Assembly (NCBI GenBank): GCA_015487615.1
Contig: WFPJ01000135.1
Coordinates: 1-32,974 of the forward strand
Reading direction: 5' to 3'
From: Aquificales bacterium
GTDB lineage: Bacteria > Aquificota > Aquificia > Aquificales > Aquificaceae
Length of the DNA: 32,974 nt
Shown: piece by piece, positions 28,462-32,974 of the stretch
Position numbering within the stretch: the stretch's first letter is position 1
How the letters are laid out: each line of letters starts with the position of its first letter
Position numbers and translations under genes: made by a program
Notes under the pieces: generated by a model
The model's input: the letters and a program-made list of their open reading frames with translations, nothing else
The model's database searches: none
Told to the model about the DNA's origin: nothing

Positions 28462-31095
<2,634 letters not shown>

Positions 31096-31104
31096 TCAAC
31101 TACC

Positions 31105-32055
31105 CTACTTTGAAAGTTCTGATTTAATATAGTCAATTACCTTCACGGGAATAGGATCAAAACCATAAAGCTCCGCTATGTGATAGCTGACCCAATCACC
31201 TATGCTTATAAGATAGAGTATCCTTGAGAGATAAGAGTTACCCTTACCCTCAAGCACATAGGGGTTAACACCTAGTCTTTTTAGTACATCCTCCGTTATC
31301 TTTACCCTTAGCCTTATCCTCGGATGATCTTCCGGATCACTCATCAGTAAAAATGAACACTTTGCCCTCACCTCCGCATTGTCCAATCCCACAACCTCAT
31401 TATGATGCATCTCAGGAAGCACCGCATAGTAACACTGGGTCTTTCCGTTCTCATTCATCTGAGTCTTCCATCTGAATGCAACTACTTCCGTGCTCATGGT
31501 AGCGTAAATAACGGGTAAATAACTGTAAAATCTTCCCGCAATTGTCTTTGCGGTTTCATGGATTTCATCCCTGTTCTTTACGAGGTTATCCCTTATATCC
31601 TCCATCTCCCCCCTCTTTATACCGAAAAGGCAGAGGATTTTTGAAAGCATAAATCCCAATGCGTATCTGGGAGGCCACCCTTCGGGAATGGAAAGATACA
31701 TACACCCCTCAGAAATTGCTCTCTCTTTTAATTTTCCTCCAGAACTTATACATATAGGCTTTATTCCCCTCTTTATAGATTCATCAAATATATAAAGGGT
31801 CTCCTCCGTATTTCCGCTGTAGCTTGTACAGACTACGATATAATTGTTGTCAATATAGGAAGGAAGCTCGTATCCCCTTATAGAAAAAACAGGGTGGGGG
31901 TAGCCCGCTTTCTCCAACCACACCTTTGCTATATCGCCCACTATTCCCGAACCGCCCATACCACTGAAGACTATGCCCTTTCCCGTTTCTCCGAGATGTA
32001 AATCCTCATACACCAACTGATCAACAAAACCTTCTATCATCTCCCTTGCTTTCAT
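31105..32055 (-). CDS. Bifunctional phosphoglucose/phosphomannose isomerase (SIS domain)
   Basis: GMGGSGIVGDIAKVWL, VCTSYSGNTEETL, PEMHHNEVVGL motifs. Confidence 0.9.
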   Translation of the reverse strand: MKAREMIEGFVDQLVYEDLHLGETGKGIVFSGMGGSGIVGDIAKVWLEKAGYPHPVFSIRGYELPSYIDNNYIVVCTSYSGNTEETLYIFDESIKRGIKPICISSGGKLKERAISEGCMYLSIPEGWPPRYALGFMLSKILCLFGIKRGEMEDIRDNLVKNRDEIHETAKTIAGRFYSYLPVIYATMSTEVVAFRWKTQMNENGKTQCYYAVLPEMHHNEVVGLDNAEVRAKCSFLLMSDPEDHPRIRLRVKITEDVLKRLGVNPYVLEGKGNSYLSRILYLISIGDWVSYHIAELYGFDPIPVKVIDYIKSELSK

Positions 32056-32103
32056 ACCAAACCTCCTCTGTCTCCTCGCTAATATTTTAATAGAATATTA
32101 CTC

Positions 32104-32958
32104 ATGTATTTTCAGGACCTGATTATAAACCTACAAAAGTTTTGGGCGGAAAAGGGATGCGTAATAATGCAACCCTACGATATAGAAGTGGGAGCGGGTA
32201 CTATGAACCCCGCAACCTTTCTTAAAGTGCTTGAGGAAGGCAAATGGTACACAGCCTATGTGGAGCCTTCAAGAAGGCCTCAAGATGGAAGATACGGAGA
32301 GAACCCGAACCGTCTTCAACACTACTTCCAGTTTCAAGTAATCCTGAAACCAGCCCCCGAAAACTCACAAGACATATACCTTGAAAGTCTTGAATACTTG
32401 GGAATAAATATAAGGGAACACGATATAAGATTTGTTGAGGATGACTGGGAATCTCCTTCCCTCGGTGCATGGGGTCTCGGGTGGGAAGTTTGGCTTGACG
32501 GAATGGAGATAACTCAGTTCACTTATTTCCAGCAAGCGGGTGGTCTTGATTTAAAGGAAATAAGCCTTGAGATAACATACGGTCTTGAAAGGCTTGCCAT
32601 GTATCTTCAGGAAAAAGACAATGTTTTTGATCTTATGTGGAACGAAGAAACAACTTACGGTGAAATATACAAGAGGGCGGAATACGAATGGAGTAAATAT
32701 AACTTTGAAAAATCAAATCCTGAAACACTTTTTAAACTTTATGAAATATACGAATCGGAAGTTGACAGGCTTATTGATGAAGGAATGGTATTGCCCGCCT
32801 ACGATTTCTTACTAAAATGTTCTCATACATTCAATCTCCTTGATGCAAGGGGAGTTATATCCGTTCAGGAAAGGGCGAGATATATAAGAAGACTTAGCAA
32901 CAGAGCAAAAAGGATAGCGGAACTTTACAAAGAAACAAAAATAGGCGTCAAATCTTAA
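32104..32958 (+). CDS. glyQ: Glycyl-tRNA synthetase alpha subunit
   Basis: [75 protein letters not shown]. Confidence 0.98.
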   Translation: MYFQDLIINLQKFWAEKGCVIMQPYDIEVGAGTMNPATFLKVLEEGKWYTAYVEPSRRPQDGRYGENPNRLQHYFQFQVILKPAPENSQDIYLESLEYLGINIREHDIRFVEDDWESPSLGAWGLGWEVWLDGMEITQFTYFQQAGGLDLKEISLEITYGLERLAMYLQEKDNVFDLMWNEETTYGEIYKRAEYEWSKYNFEKSNPETLFKLYEIYESEVDRLIDEGMVLPAYDFLLKCSHTFNLLDARGVISVQERARYIRRLSNRAKRIAELYKETKIGVKS

Positions 32959-32974
32959 TAAGAGTTTTTGTTTA

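Overview
The window is a densely packed thermophile-type bacterial chromosome segment. Gene content and protein style suggest the Aquificales (Hydrogenobacter/Thermocrinis/Aquifex-like), but that assignment is inference. I see about 29 protein-coding genes, no tRNA or rRNA, no CRISPR array and no recognisable mobile element. Most genes are core metabolism: citryl-CoA lyase-type citrate synthase homologue (reductive TCA), argG, dapL, hemN, hemH, dnaE, pheA, a sirtuin, UbiD, alaS, PGI/PMI and glyQ. The most interesting locus is about 8.48-12.6 kb. There a single ORF carries two PII domains that resemble NifI2 and NifI1. It has a strong internal Shine-Dalgarno/ATG at the domain junction. It is preceded by a near-consensus sigma-54 promoter that overlaps the -35 box of the divergent dapL promoter, and it heads a nitrate transporter/nitrate reductase operon rather than a nif operon. 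Other points worth a look: a soluble CBS/degenerate-GGDEF/Cache-like protein, a pump-less TolC/mini-adaptor cluster, a beta-helix secreted protein with no visible anchor, a Cu-type CsoR/HMA pair with a small unannotated membrane ORF, and tail-to-tail gene junctions with no room for terminators.
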